From: Fasciolopsis buskii
Taxonomy: Eukaryota > Platyhelminthes > Trematoda > Plagiorchiida > Fasciolidae
Reading direction: 5' to 3'
DNA length: 64,000 nt
Assembly (NCBI GenBank): GCA_008360955.1
Contig: LUCM01001910.1
Span: 193,031 to 257,030 of the forward strand
Below are positions 45,243 through 56,250 of the stretch, piece by piece. The notes beneath the pieces were generated by a model. The model ran no database searches, was not told the origin of the DNA, and worked only from the letters and a program-made list of their open reading frames with translations. Position 1 is the stretch's first letter. Each line of letters opens with the position of its first letter. A program made the translations under genes and the position numbers.

Positions 45243-45379
45243 GTTTACACCACAGGTGATTCCTAACAAAAGCAAGATTCTAGTCTAGTGCTCCTCAGGT
45301 GTAAGCTTTGCCTGATTCCCCGAGGTATGAGCATGGTTGATGCAGTCTGAAGGGCAGTCAGTCAAGCAGATTGTGAACA
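45243..45379 (-). repeat. Dispersed repeat family E, copy 2
   Basis: Reverse complement of the 40,931-41,055 copy, about 4.2 kb away. It includes CTGAAGGGCAGTCAG and ACCACAGGTGATTCCTAACA, the counterparts of GCCGCCCTTCAG and TTAGGTCTCACCAGTGGTG. Confidence 0.65.
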
Positions 45380-46924
45380 GTACTAAGGTAAGAACAAGGA
45401 ATACAGTCAGAAGAAAATCAACAGTTCGTGAAGTTTAAGCAGATTGTCATATGATACTGAGATCCACGACGGGCAAATGCCCAGGTGAAATATAATCGTT
45501 CGGTCGAAAGCCCGACAACGGGAAGTTCAGGGACCAAAAGTTCTGACACTCATGGTGTGTGAATGTTGACCTGTGTGGTCTTCATTCAGACAAACGTCAA
45601 ACAGACGGATTGCTCATTTTCCAAGGCTCTTTAGTGGAAAAAGTCACAAGGGTTTGTACAAAAATTGTATCTATAGATTATGCCAAGTTGAAACTAGAAA
45701 TCTGCACACTTGCTCTTGCACGCTTTGATCAAGTCACGTGATTCGGCCGCCCGCGTGTCAAGGGTTCTCTGAGGTTCGAAATTCAAATATCCATACGGGA
45801 AGTCAGGTTGGATTAGTAAAACTCAATGGACGACCAACATTTCCGCCACTCACATCGACTACAGCTGGTTCAGCTTCAATATGAGGAATTCATTATCACA
45901 AAATCGAACTTCGTATCCAGTTCACTTTTAAATCAATGGCCTTTTATTTGCTCTTGTGTCTTATTAGAATGGTAAGTACTCACGATTTATTTACGGTCTT
46001 GTCTTCTAGTGGCATTCGGTGTGCGTTAGTTACATTTTTGAGTTGAATCCAGTGGGAAGAGTACGTTGGAAAAAAGGTTCCATTACATATATTGGGAGGA
46101 AATTCCAGAAGCCGTCACAATGGGGCCACTGCTCGATGTGGTGGGAAGACCTGCTCGTCTCTAAGAGATTTGTACAGAATGGATTATCCTAGGCTAGCGA
46201 ATATAATCATGTTTGAAAGGTCAAACGTAGAGACCCAAAAACAACCTCTTTGTTTGAGACTGATCTGAGTTGACAACGAAGTCGGAAAAATGAGTGGAAT
46301 ATTAATTGATCCAAACAAGTGGACTTTCGGTCTGCCACTCCCGACTTTCTTGAAGACAGGTTCTAGTTAGAATCAAAGGTTTTGATTGGGGACCCAAATC
46401 ATTATCCCGCTTGGCGACTGGATTTTCTAGAATTACTCGTACACCGTCTCTTATGAATTACATAAACTTACGCAATCCAATGTCACATTGGTGGCCACAC
46501 AAAATAATGATGGCCTTGCTGTTCACCTCTTTCACCATGATGGGTGGTGATAGTTCCCGTGCAAGTTTAATGTCCCACCGCCTAGTGGGTAAAACTTCGG
46601 ATTCAAAAGCTGTGGTTAGGGTTCCAGAAGGAAAACAAACCCTTCTTCGGCGTAAGCGACCGCAGAGTATTGCTCTTCCAAGTGTGTCCACCATCTTTTC
46701 TAGATGGAACATTGTCAAACTTCATTGTTCCGACATAGAGATTAGGAAGGACACAACAAATGACTGTGACTCTATGAATTTAGTTGATGCTAATATTGTA
46801 GAGAAAATATATTAGACGCATTATTTAAGCCTAGGTTTGCACTTCAATGCTATCACATTAAATCACAAGGGAAAACAGGGTTTCAAGGCTAGATGCGTCC
46901 TATGTCTCCGAAAACAGCATACAA
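45380..46924. other. Unassigned stretch with a 134-codon frame
   Basis: The plus-strand frame at 46,411-46,815 encodes 134 residues with a basic middle, and a minus-strand frame of 86 codons overlaps it. No motif is recognised in either. It lies just upstream of the long RTE copy and might be its untranslated leader, which cannot be shown. Confidence 0.4.
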
Positions 46925-49330
46925 TATCCCGCTTCCATAATCATTCTTTTGCAGTCCGAATACAATCTCATCTCCTTGCTTCTGTCTTCCAGTACCCAGT
47001 GATCCGGCTTCGAGCTCTCCTGGTCACGTTGGCGTTTTGATCGACCTGAATGTTTTAGCCGAGCGTGCACTTTTAGACTGGATCCCAACCAACTGCCGTT
47101 TGTGTGCCGTTCAGTTGGACAGTTCATCGCATGACAACAGCACTTGCCTGCAGCTTCGCTTTTTATTCGTCGTATCTGTGCATTCTACCATTAATTGCAA
47201 CCGTCCTCAGGCGAAAGACGAGTTCTACCGGGGTTATCTCGATTGTTCTAAGGGATGCTTTCATCGGACGTTATGAACGTGGCTGGTGATTTAAACACCC
47301 AACCTGATTACTAAACTGAAAGGGGATGGCACATCAGAGATCGCTTTTTTGTCTGAGCTGATCGGACCGGCAACCAGGATCCGTTCATCTAAGCATGTTC
47401 TGACCACAGGTTGTTTCTGGAGAACAACAGATTTGTCATAAAACACGACATCAGCTCACTTGGCATCCCACTTCGTCATCACAGCGCTGGACGCAGATCA
47501 GTCACATTGTCATTGGCCACTGGTAGCTTGGAGCATTCAGAGACTGTCGATCACCCTGGTTCACACTTGTTTTCGTTCTTGCATTTTTCTGTTTAAGCCT
47601 AGTGTGTGGTAGCCCGAACACTAAACCCACCTATCGTGTACGGTTAGTTCTAGAGGATATTTACCGGCTTGAGTTTCGATCAAAGCTTTTAACGAGGTTA
47701 TCATTACAAGCAAACATGTTCAGGATCCCAGGACACACTGGGAGCAGACCAAAGAAGCTCAGCACTCCGCAGCAACTGCCACACGGGACTTCAGGTCTTC
47801 TGACCGCGGAAACGGTGGATGCCGTAGACATCATTGTTGTTCTTTTAGATACTGGCAAATACTGATTTAGCTCTGCTTTTATGCAACTTGCTCAAACGAG
47901 AGTATTATTTGGCTTCTTGAATATCTCAGATTGCAGCTACCCATGCGCAGCAATATCCAGCCAGGAAGGCGTAGAGTAAGATCCAATTTTTGCGCCAATC
48001 GCGTACTCCGAAACGCGACTGAAGGTCTAAATGATCTATGTTTGTTTTAATAGTTCTAACCCACGTCTTCACTTGGCCACCAAGATGACATTTTCAATCT
48101 GAACAGAATGGCAGTATTCGGTCCTCTTCATTAATTCCGTCTCTGGTCGACGGAGACTAAGGACAAACCACTGTAGGCGAAGCCTTCGGAAAACCAATGA
48201 AGGCCCTTCGCTTTTCTACAGTGAGGCGCTTGAGATGCGCTGATACCACTTGATTTCTGCCATGCAACGGAAGCACTAATGATCAAAACTTTGCAGCCGT
48301 TTTGTATCGTTAGCTCTGAGTGATCAGGTTTCGTATGCGTACGTGGGGATTGGGTAAACGGCAGCTCAGTAACTTGATTCTCCTCCGATCCGTCGCTGCG
48401 ACCTTAGCTGACCAGGAGCCTGAGGAACGAGCAAGAACAGTGAAAGATAGGGAAGTTGACAAAATTGGACAACGCTATTGCTATCGGCAAAAGTTGCAAT
48501 CAAGAAAGCCAATTCCAAATTAACTTTAAGAAAAGTCTAATGCAGCACTGGACGGAAAAATTTTAAGGAGCAGTATACTTTGTATAATTTGATAATGGGC
48601 TCTCTATCTATTTCTGCAAGTGTTATAATGCAATTAGATATCAGCTTCCCGTTGGAAATGGGCATTATCGGAGATAATCATCTCCTTAGGAGGCATAATG
48701 CTGCTGGTCCAGGTAGGCTGAAAGTATCCTTCTTCAAAAATGGTATCGAGCTGGCAACACCGGAGCAAACGGATATCTAAGAACTGGGGTCAGTTTGTGG
48801 TTGTGCCGACTTACAGGAAGGGAAATAGGTTCACATTTGGCAATCGCAAACGAATTAGTTCGGTAAGCATTGCTTCCAAACCGCTCGCGAAATTCATTCT
48901 TTGCCGATTATTAGGTTTATACTTGAAAACCAAGCCGCTCATATTTTCAGTGACCAAATAATTTCCGTACCACTAATCTTAGGACATTGACATATATTTT
49001 GTAGACCCACGATATTTGTCCTTATTGATTTGAAAGCGGCGTTCGACTTGGTTGATCCTCCAGTTCTTTGGCGTTGAATTTCAATTTATGTACGTGAACA
49101 GCCCAAACCAAGTTCGTTCTTACGGATATATTTTACCCGAGTTCAGCACGGGAACAACAGGTGTTCATCAGGATTGTCCCATTAAATTTTTCCTTTTCAA
49201 ATCCGTCACTGAGGTAGTTATGAAGATAGCTTTATCCTCATGCGAGAATAGCGCTATTGATATTTGTCCAGACAAAACCCTGTCTTAGAATATGAGAAAG
49301 ATAATGTTGAATGAAAACCCAATTAAGCTT
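46925..49330 (+). pseudogene. RTE-like retrotransposon, longest copy: endonuclease, linker and RT
   Basis: An RTE element encodes an apurinic-type endonuclease then an RT. Endonuclease: AERALLDWIPTNCRLCAVQLD (47,055-47,118), LFVVSVHSTINCN and KDEFYRG to about 47,240; after frame changes, TWHPTSSSQRWTQISHIVIG (about 47,458-47,517) and SPNTKPTYRVRLVLED to 47,660, then EFRSKLLTRLS. RT: FKEQYTLYNL near 48,565, LLRRHNAAGPGRLKVSFFKNG (48,680-48,745), motif A VLIDLKAAFDLVDPPVLW with its Asp (49,019-49,071), and TGVHQDCPIKFFLFKSV. The YADD box is degraded to YEKD (about 49,290-49,302). No C-terminal domain follows. At least four frame changes and several stops make it inactive. A hairpin of about 55 bases (48,169-48,223) lies in the linker. 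Confidence 0.88.
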
Positions 49331-51134
49331 TGAGTTTCTCTCGATCGCCTGAACAATAGTGTAGGTGTCCGGGATACGTTCTTCATTTTCGAAGTGTGAA
49401 ATTCTAGTTCACAGCCACAACGGCTAGACCTTGAAACGTGTCCTTGCGGGAGAAAAATTTAGCATGATAAACAAGTTGCAAATTACCAAGTGATTGTATA
49501 TTAAATGAAGTATTTTCTCGTACGTTAAAGACTGGATTGACATTCACCAGTTTGAGGCATGTATGAATTCGGCGTGACATCCCCTTATCTATCACATATG
49601 TGCGCCCACAGTAACAGTAAGTTTGGTCCTGCCATTTAGCCGATGAACATGGTCAGAGACCGGTCACTTGAACACCAAGATGGGAGAATTTTATCAATAA
49701 CCCAGGGCATAAGATGTTGAATTCTAGGCTTTAATGTTTTTGAACAGAATATGAATTAGAGCACCTGTCTTGCTGAATGCTGCTTTCCGAAGCCGGTAAT
49801 GACTGGAAAATGGTTCGAGGTGATCAGTGGATGACTTGAGGGGAAAGCATGGAAACCTTAAACAGCACACTCTCCCGTATGGGTGCAGTTAGATAACCGA
49901 GCTGAGGATCCATGGATCCAACTTAGGGTGATGGTTGAACATCACGAGTGACACATTTCAATGTTGTAGTCAGTAATATTCTTAAATTCACATTCATTCC
50001 ATCGCATCACGTAATTCATAAACTTAGAATTTTGAATTCGATTTTTTATTCTTTCTCATCTTTCTCTCTTCTGTGTACATAGTGTTTAGGGATAACAACG
50101 AAAATCAGAACAGTTTAGGAGCAATTATTTGTTAAAAATAGTCGAACTGGTCTGTTTTGCCTTTCCAATTTTGCGACCAAATGTAGCCGGTTCACAGCCG
50201 AATCAGATTGTCTTTCGACTCAGTTTGTTCAATATCAGGTGCATGTAACGTCCATGTTGTCTCTTCCCAAATGATGTATCTAATAGTCAATATCAGAGTT
50301 ACTTCTTAAAGACCCCCACCCCCGATAACAGCGATGATTTGTCATGTGCTCTTCTTGTTTGTACGTTGATATAGACAGCTGATGTAATTCACTTTTCACT
50401 TCTAGGACTCTTCAAATCTTCACATATTTAAGCGGAAGGTCGTATTGAATACATGGCTGCCTCGATGATTTCCTTACCAACTAATTACTAGTGAATAATC
50501 GGAAATACTGTCTGCTGATAAATGCGGCAATACTTGATGAAAAACTGTTTTCGTCTAACATAAATTCCAACACCGGGAGAATCGAATAGCGTTTACACAC
50601 ATATTCCCTTGTTGAAAAGAAAAACACATCCGAATTGAGTTGCCGAAAACGGTTCGAACCGATCAAAAACCATGATCAAAGTGAATAGACCATGGTGCTA
50701 GGCCACGGGGTAGTGAATGGTTTTGAGTGTACCGTGATCTTTTACATTAGGGTTCAAACTTTCCGTATCATGGTCACATGATATTACTGAGCAAAAATGT
50801 CCAACATTGTAAAAGGCAAGTCTAATCTTGGTGCTAATTTCGTCCAAAAGTATTTTCGGATCATATGTTCTTTTAACACCTTAATTTTTCTCACCGACAC
50901 TCCTATCCCAGAACTTGGTCTCGTTCTTATCATGCACCATCAAATGTGCACATCTGTGAACATTCTGTTGGGACAATTCCACATATCATTCGCATGTAAT
51001 AATGTAACCTTCATTCGGACCAGTCGCACAATTTATCCAAGTTGATTTCTCAGGCCAACTTACATTGAAAGGTTGGGACAGAGTTGAACAGTGTAAAAGA
51101 GAACGAAATGAAATAAACTAATGCACTATGCATC
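49331..51134. other. Unassigned stretch
   Basis: The first part may be decayed RTE sequence (DRLNNSVGV at about 49,346-49,372). Beyond about 49,400 nothing is recognised. A minus-strand frame at 50,481-50,666 is unassigned. Confidence 0.45.
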
Positions 51135-51400
51135 TGTTGTTAGTAGTATATTTCACAAATGGGTGGAAGAACACGACCAGTTGCGTTGTTATTGTCGCTG
51201 GTCAGGTATGCATACCCGGCACTCTGCTGTCCAGTACCTCCACTTACTTTCATTAGTTTCGCACTCGAATGGATAATAAAGAAGTGAATGGATGAGATAT
51301 TCGTTTAAGAATCGCCCGGTGGTTTGTCAACAGTTCGCAAAATTTAGACGAGGTTAGCTTTCAGAAAACAAATGACATCTAAGTGCTAACTTAACAGTGC
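51135..51400 (+). repeat. Family B repeat copy
   Basis: Starts with GTTAGTAGTATATTTCACAA and GGGTGGAAGAACA, continues with GTTATTGTCGCTGGTCAGG, TATGCATACCCGGCACTC, GAATGGATGAGATATTCGTTTAAGAATCGC in pieces, then GAGGTTAGCTTTCAGAAAAC. Order agrees with the 44.5 kb copy but is more diverged. Confidence 0.72.
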
Positions 51401-51464
51401 ATTCCACAGGTATGGGGACGATTAGACAGAAAGGTGCCAAGTACACATACATTGACTATCGGAT

Positions 51465-51510
51465 CGGCCGTATTCTTCCCGGGGGAAATTTTGTTCATCC
51501 ATCAGCATGA
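51465..51510 (-). repeat. Family B start fragment, inverted
   Basis: TTCTTCCCGGGGGAAATTTT and GTTCATCCATC are the reverse complement of the unit start (GGATGGATGGACAAAATTTCCCCCGGGAAG-type, as at 44,510 and 57,495). The fragment lies about 65 bases after a plus-strand copy, again in opposite orientation. Confidence 0.65.
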
Positions 51511-51904
51511 GAAGCATGGTACTGATAACAGAAAAAATCTCATAATTTCGGAACTTTTCCTCCATGTTAACCTTGCCCGATCGATAAAAATGCTTCGAAG
51601 AATCAGCTTGAGATTCTCAGAAGAACTTCCTGTCTAGTCACGATTCTAGTGATTCGAATGCGATCCTGTTTAAAACTTTACTGGACGTTTGTATTCGTAC
51701 GCCCAATATTTCTAATCATCATGCTTGCAGTTTAAACACATGCTCCGACGAAGCTGACATAAAGTAAACGAAATATGTATTAACAGGTGTTGACGGCATA
51801 CGAGATTGGAACAAAAGACAAAGAGCTGAGAAATTTAGAAAACACTTCAAATTTTCATCTCATTGAGCGGTACTGACGTCAAACAAAGCAGAGAAAAAGA
51901 TTTC

Positions 51905-52330
51905 GTTTCAATGGGTTCAAAAAAATTGTGTTGGTCTTGACTCCTTTTGGTGGGGTTTCATGAGGTTCCAATCACTGAGCTTCCCGTTTAGATCGCAAAC
52001 GTTTCAGCACCAGACGAGGTAACATCGTCGGTACAAGTGCGGATTTGTTGGGGGTTCTTCACAATTTATATGGTTCTCACTGACTGTGACCTTGACCTGG
52101 AAACTGAGATTTTGTTTTCCGCATTAAACGGATCAAAACTCCTTAGGCTGAACGCCCATCTTCTAAGGTCAAATGCCAAAGCAATGGAGATCAAGTGGAA
52201 AACAAACGCTTAGTTTCCAGATCGAGGTCATCGAAGAATTTCAAGGTCAAAGGTAATGGGAACCATATAAATTGTAAAGAGCCCCAAAAGCTCTCAGAAC
52301 CCAATGAAGTTTTCGTTTATTGGAATTAAC
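51905..52330. repeat. Imperfect palindrome (foldback) centred near 52,160
   Basis: The left arm (52,044-52,122) holds CACAATTTATATGGTTCTCA, GTGACCTTGA, TGGAAACTGAG and TTGTTTTCC. The right arm (52,195-52,287) holds the complement: GGAAAACAA, CTTAGTTTCCAG, TCAAGGTCAAAG and GGGAACCATATAAATTGTAA. The right arm has about 20 extra bases between the TCAAGG and TTTCCAG blocks. A weaker outer pair may join 51,909-51,955 with 52,284-52,310. No terminal transposase or open frame is present. Arms are unrelated to the 4.2 kb palindrome. Confidence 0.82.
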
Positions 52331-52745
52331 GTTTGTCAATTGATACGTTAACAAAACGTGATAATTTATGGGTTCGGACTAGGCATGCATCAATTTGCTA
52401 GTTGACAATTTCAGTCATAATAGTGTCAAAGAGAAGGATTGGAACAGATACTTAGTACTATGGATAGGAATGTCAATCGTCCAAATGTCCTAATTTGAAA
52501 ATAAAAGCCATTATATTTCCGTTTTCCTAAAAGTCGTTTTTAATGAACCGACAAAAAGTTGTCAACATTTCAACAATGAGAGTTCATAAACCGACCGAAT
52601 ATGCGTGTCTGCTTAGAGTGACTAAAATCAGATTCTGGGCTTCCTCAAACCACTGAAATCAGCAAAAATCCACGTACGTCAAAGAGGATCAAATTTTACC
52701 TGGAATTACTGTTAATACGATTATTTTCAGAGATCAACTCATCGC
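52331..52745. other. Unassigned spacer
   Basis: Nothing recognised. Confidence 0.45.

Positions 52746-52778
<33 letters not shown>
52746..52778. repeat. (ATT)n microsatellite
   Basis: About 11 ATT triplets. On the minus strand it gives a poly-Asn run in the frame at 52,696-52,884, which is not a gene. Confidence 0.95.
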
Positions 52779-52796
52779 CAGTATTATAAGTTTGCA

Positions 52797-52912
52797 CGGA
52801 TAGATGCAGAGCTCGTGTGCCATCGAATTCATATGGCGAAGGACGAAAACACTGAAGGGGGACGAGAAAAGAAAAAGAAACCATGTGCAGAGTCAGTCAC
52901 AAATGCTAGTTC
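52797..52912 (+). repeat. Dispersed repeat family H, copy 1
   Basis: Similar to 55,893-55,985: CGTGTGCCATCGAATTCATA against CATGTGCTATCGAAACCATG, then GAAGGACGAAAACACTGAAG against TAGAAGAAAACAGTGAAGTA, then AAAAAGAAACCATGTGCAGA against GGAAAAACCTCGTGTAGTCC. A purine-rich block; function unknown. Two overlapping plus-strand frames cross it (52,804-53,138). Confidence 0.62.
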
Positions 52913-53092
52913 GTCCATTCTCCATCTCCATGACATCAGCTATCCACCTATATCCACCGTTATTTCAGTTCGTATGGTTTCTGGTTATTTCAACACTGCC
53001 CGAATTTTCAAAGCTCATCTCCAACGAGAATTTGCCACATTTTTTATTCCGAAGGTAATTTGTCCGATAGAAACACAACATGACCCCGACAC

Positions 53093-53265
53093 TTTATCTT
53101 TTTATTTTTTACTTCTTTTATTAATGAAATACCAATGAACATCGTTTTCCTGGAGCGGGGCCACGAACAAGTGGGGAAGTTGACCGGCGGCGGGAGTTTT
53201 GGAACCCGCGACCTTCACATCCAAACGGCGCGACTTTACCCACCTGGCCAACACCGGTCCTGCCA
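53093..53265 (-). repeat. tRNA-derived SINE, family A copy, inverted partner of 53.84 kb
   Basis: On the minus strand: a head with GGCCAGGTGGGTAAAGTCG (A-box region, near 53,250), a B box region GGGTTCCAAAACTCC (about 53,195-53,210) with one altered base, the body GGTCAACTTCCCC, CTCCAGGAAAACGATG and the tail TTTCATTAATAAAAGAAG (about 53,112-53,129). Good copy except for the B box. Confidence 0.8.
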
Positions 53266-53835
53266 CTGCACGTTCACGATCGCTTGTTTGATGAATCGGA
53301 GGCTACCGGGTTTATAGTGGAATCACCAAATGTGGCTACCGTTCTCCAACCCGCTACGCTACGGATCATCATCATGCGTCTATTGGCATAAGCAATCAAA
53401 CACAGCCAAGATGTCAAGCACGTTTCATCAGAAATCGGTGCGCTATGTTTGGAACTTGGTCTAATTGTGTATACGCGTATATACGCATCTGGTGCCTGTA
53501 CATCACGTGATAGTAACTGACCAGATCGTGATTAATAATAGGGTGGGAACTCGATTCGAATCTTGCCTACATTTGTTTGTCCGGGCCAGTTTTGTGCTTA
53601 CGAAATTCGTGCTTCAAGGTTATTTGAAATATGATGAATTTTCTCGCTGGTTCTCGCTGGTCGTAATTCCATTTCAGATATCTCGATCTCGACAGTGTTC
53701 CCTCGTCAAGCATTGCTCTTTAAGCGGCTGTCAGCGAAACTGAAATGCGTTGAAATTTAGACCGATAAGAGTTACATGGTTATTTTCTTGCTGCTAGACG
53801 CACAGTCAGCAATTGTTTGCCTCCCATGGACTCCG
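53266..53835. other. Unassigned spacer between inverted SINEs
   Basis: About 570 bases. A plus-strand frame of 92 codons (53,465-53,743) lacks a known motif. Confidence 0.45.
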
Positions 53836-54020
53836 CTTGGCCGGGGGCGGTCAAGCGGATAAAGTCATAACATTTGGACGTGAAGGTCGCGGCTTCAAAT
53901 CCACCCACCGCCGGTCAACTTCCCCACTTGGCATCCCTCTGTTGGCCGTGGTCCTCTTCCTGGAAAATGATGTAAATAACGAATTCAATAATAGGAAGTA
54001 AAAGGTAAAAGATAAAAGGG
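53836..54020 (+). repeat. tRNA-derived SINE, family A copy, inverted partner of 53.1 kb
   Basis: The A box region GGCGGTCAAGCGG (about 53,844-53,856) and B box GGCTTCAAATCC (53,891-53,902) are at normal spacing. The body GCCGGTCAACTTCCCCACTT and TCTTCCTGGAAAATGATG follows, then a tail AATTCAATAATAGGAAGTAA and AAGGTAAAAGATAAAAG. Frames on both strands here are shadows. Confidence 0.83.
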
Positions 54021-55194
54021 GTGTACACTTTGCTGAACATGATCTGAGTGGGTCATTTTTGCTACATACTGAAACACTGCAGGAAATTCGTAATACACCC
54101 AGCGAACAGACTACTAATCGTACCCAAACCTGGGAGCCCCTGGACGAACAGAGCAGAGAATTTCGATCAGTAATGTGAAATGTCCGTGGTGGAACCTCCG
54201 TACACACATTAACTATGTCGGTCAAATAAACAAGTCCAAGGTTCACTGGCAATCATTGCCTTTTGTTGTGACCTGATTAAAGCTCAGCATCAGTGTTATT
54301 TTGCTGTTCCTTACTGTTTAATCCCTTGCACTTTCTAATTTCAGTTCGTTGATTAATGGAGGATAGATCATTGTTATTCCATTGAGAAATAGATTGGGAA
54401 ATCTCACACTCAGCACAATGAAGAAAAAGGTCCCGAAAAAGGCATGACAAAAGTAACTAGATGAAATGTCGACGCTATGCAAAGCTGTCATCATCTAAAC
54501 TAAGCAAGTGACATACAGAACTCCCCATCTGTAGCCATAGTTCAGTTCGCTGGTTGGGGAACAGCTTCCAAGGGCTCCAACTATAATAGATTGTTCCTCG
54601 CTGACCAGCTTTCGATTAACTTAGCTGGACCGTTACTGTACGTCTGAAGATAGCACAATTCCCATATTCCATTGGTAAGTTAATCTGCACTCTTTTGGGA
54701 CAGAAAATTTTCGTCGATTGGCCTAGTGGACAACAGTGTTTCGCGTTCAGTCCGAATTCTCGACAAATTCACAGGACTGAAAATGAAGTGTAAGGTTAGC
54801 ACGTGATGTCAACCAATCATTCAAGAGCTGGTTGTATTTGCAAACAAGTGGTTCTCAATAGTCAGTAAGAATCTGTTGTCAAAGTTCACTAGAGTCAGCC
54901 CATAAGGCGCAAAGGTAAAACACATTCGGAATTAAAAGGAACCCCTCATTGTTTTCCCCTCCGTCATTCTTGCTTGTGAGCGTTATTCTCAAGCACAGTT
55001 ACGACATCTGAGTAAGGTATTCAAATCAATCTGATGGAAGCCTCAACCAAGAAGAGGTCATTCTTATCCAAACTTTGGAGCGAGTGTCTCAGGCTACATG
55101 TCGGTTACTCACACCGAACACCTACTGAGTTGTTCTCAACTGGCCATATGTTTCAAATAGCCTAAGCTGAGGAAGCCCTACACCTTGTCTTCTC
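54021..55194. other. Unassigned stretch
   Basis: A minus-strand frame of 133 codons (53,851-54,252) is partly the SINE and is rejected as a gene. The remaining 1.1 kb is unassigned. Confidence 0.45.
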
Positions 55195-55400
55195 GTGACA
55201 GGAGCATTCCCGTCAAAGTGTAAAAACCAGGCCGAATCCCTGGTGTTCTCCACCGGGTTGACTGCTCTTTGATGGTCAGTCTGAGGAAGGTAGTTAAATC
55301 CTGATCCCGGAAGAGGTGCGGGACATACAGCTGTAAGCTCACGGGTGTCTGTAGCAATGGGATGTACTAGCTATCTAGAATGCCTAGCTTCATCCTGAGT
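55195..55400 (+). repeat. Dispersed repeat family D, copy 1
   Basis: Aligns with 63,470-63,690: CATTCCCGTCAAAGTGTAAA against AATGTTTCCACCAAAGTGTG; TTCTCCACCGGGTTGACTG against GTCTCCACCGGATCTACTGG; GGTAGTTAAATCCTGAT against ATGGCTAAATCCTGATTC; GACATACAGCT against AACATACAGCT. Probably an untranslated part of a fluke retroelement, but no coding part is attached here. Confidence 0.75.
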
Positions 55401-55892
55401 GCGCATGAACTAAACTATAAGTCATCGTTATCCATTCGGTTACGTTATCCTTAGATTTGTGGGGTCGGTCATTTGGTCAAAGTCCATTGATAGGGTAGCC
55501 TGAGTTAGCCTCTGCTTCGGTTTCAATGGGCGGGATCTCCATGGATCGCCAAAGAACTGAAGTTGGGGAGCAGAAACGTTGTCAGGGCTGGTGAACTCTC
55601 CACATAGTTGCTATTCATTTGTTCTTTCTTGCTCATTATTTTCGTCCTTCGCCAAGGTTCGGGTGGCACATGATCTTCATTTCACTTTATCAGATATATA
55701 TCCAGTTCCAGGATCCAGGATAGTTACTCGCCAGGTGGCCCATTAGCTTTTCATTGGACCTTGTTGGTGTCCTGCAACTGACTGTTTTTGTCGATCGGCA
55801 ATTCACTTAAACCCCGTAGTCTGGACTAGAGAATCACGCTTTCTGTGATAGTTCCTTTGGTGGATGTAGGCACGTACACATCAGCACAAATC
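55401..55892. other. Unassigned spacer between repeats D and H
   Basis: May be part of the same element as its two flanking repeats; no motif seen. Confidence 0.4.
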
Positions 55893-55985
55893 ATCGTACA
55901 GATCATGTGCTATCGAAACCATGTTGGTAGAAGAAAACAGTGAAGTAGAAACAGGAACAAAATAGGAAAAACCTCGTGTAGTCCA
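55893..55985 (+). repeat. Dispersed repeat family H, copy 2
   Basis: Counterpart of 52,797-52,912. Here it lies about 500 bases after a family D copy in the same orientation, which suggests D and H may be parts of one longer element. Confidence 0.6.
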
Positions 55986-56119
55986 CTATATTTATACCAG
56001 CGCATTCACTCATTATCTGTACGTCAAAGACTGCCCAACCGAACCCGTCGTTCGTCAGTAGACTTCACATTGCACAAATGACCAAATGAAGTAGACGGGT
56101 GACTTAGAGGTCCCTGTCT

Positions 56120-56250
56120 TGATCATTTGACCCACATGAAAGTTGATGGGTGTGAGTACCTGGTAGCCCACTGGAGGCCGGTGACGGAAGAGTCAATTCA
56201 TAATTCCTTCGGATTTGGCCGGACATTCTGGGTACTCAAAGCATGATTCC
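56120..56250 (-). repeat. Family D fragment, inverted
   Basis: TTTGGCCGGACATTCTGGGTAC (56,213-56,234) is the reverse complement of the GGGTATCCAGAATGTCCAGCC block at 63,662. The rest is diverged, so the outer limits are approximate. Confidence 0.45.

Noticed and set aside
46411..46815. 134-codon frame upstream of the RTE copy as a first ORF of that element
   Set aside because: No RNA-binding or zinc-knuckle motif, and the link to the element cannot be shown.
53851..54252. 133-codon minus-strand frame
   Set aside because: Much of it is the reverse strand of a family A SINE.
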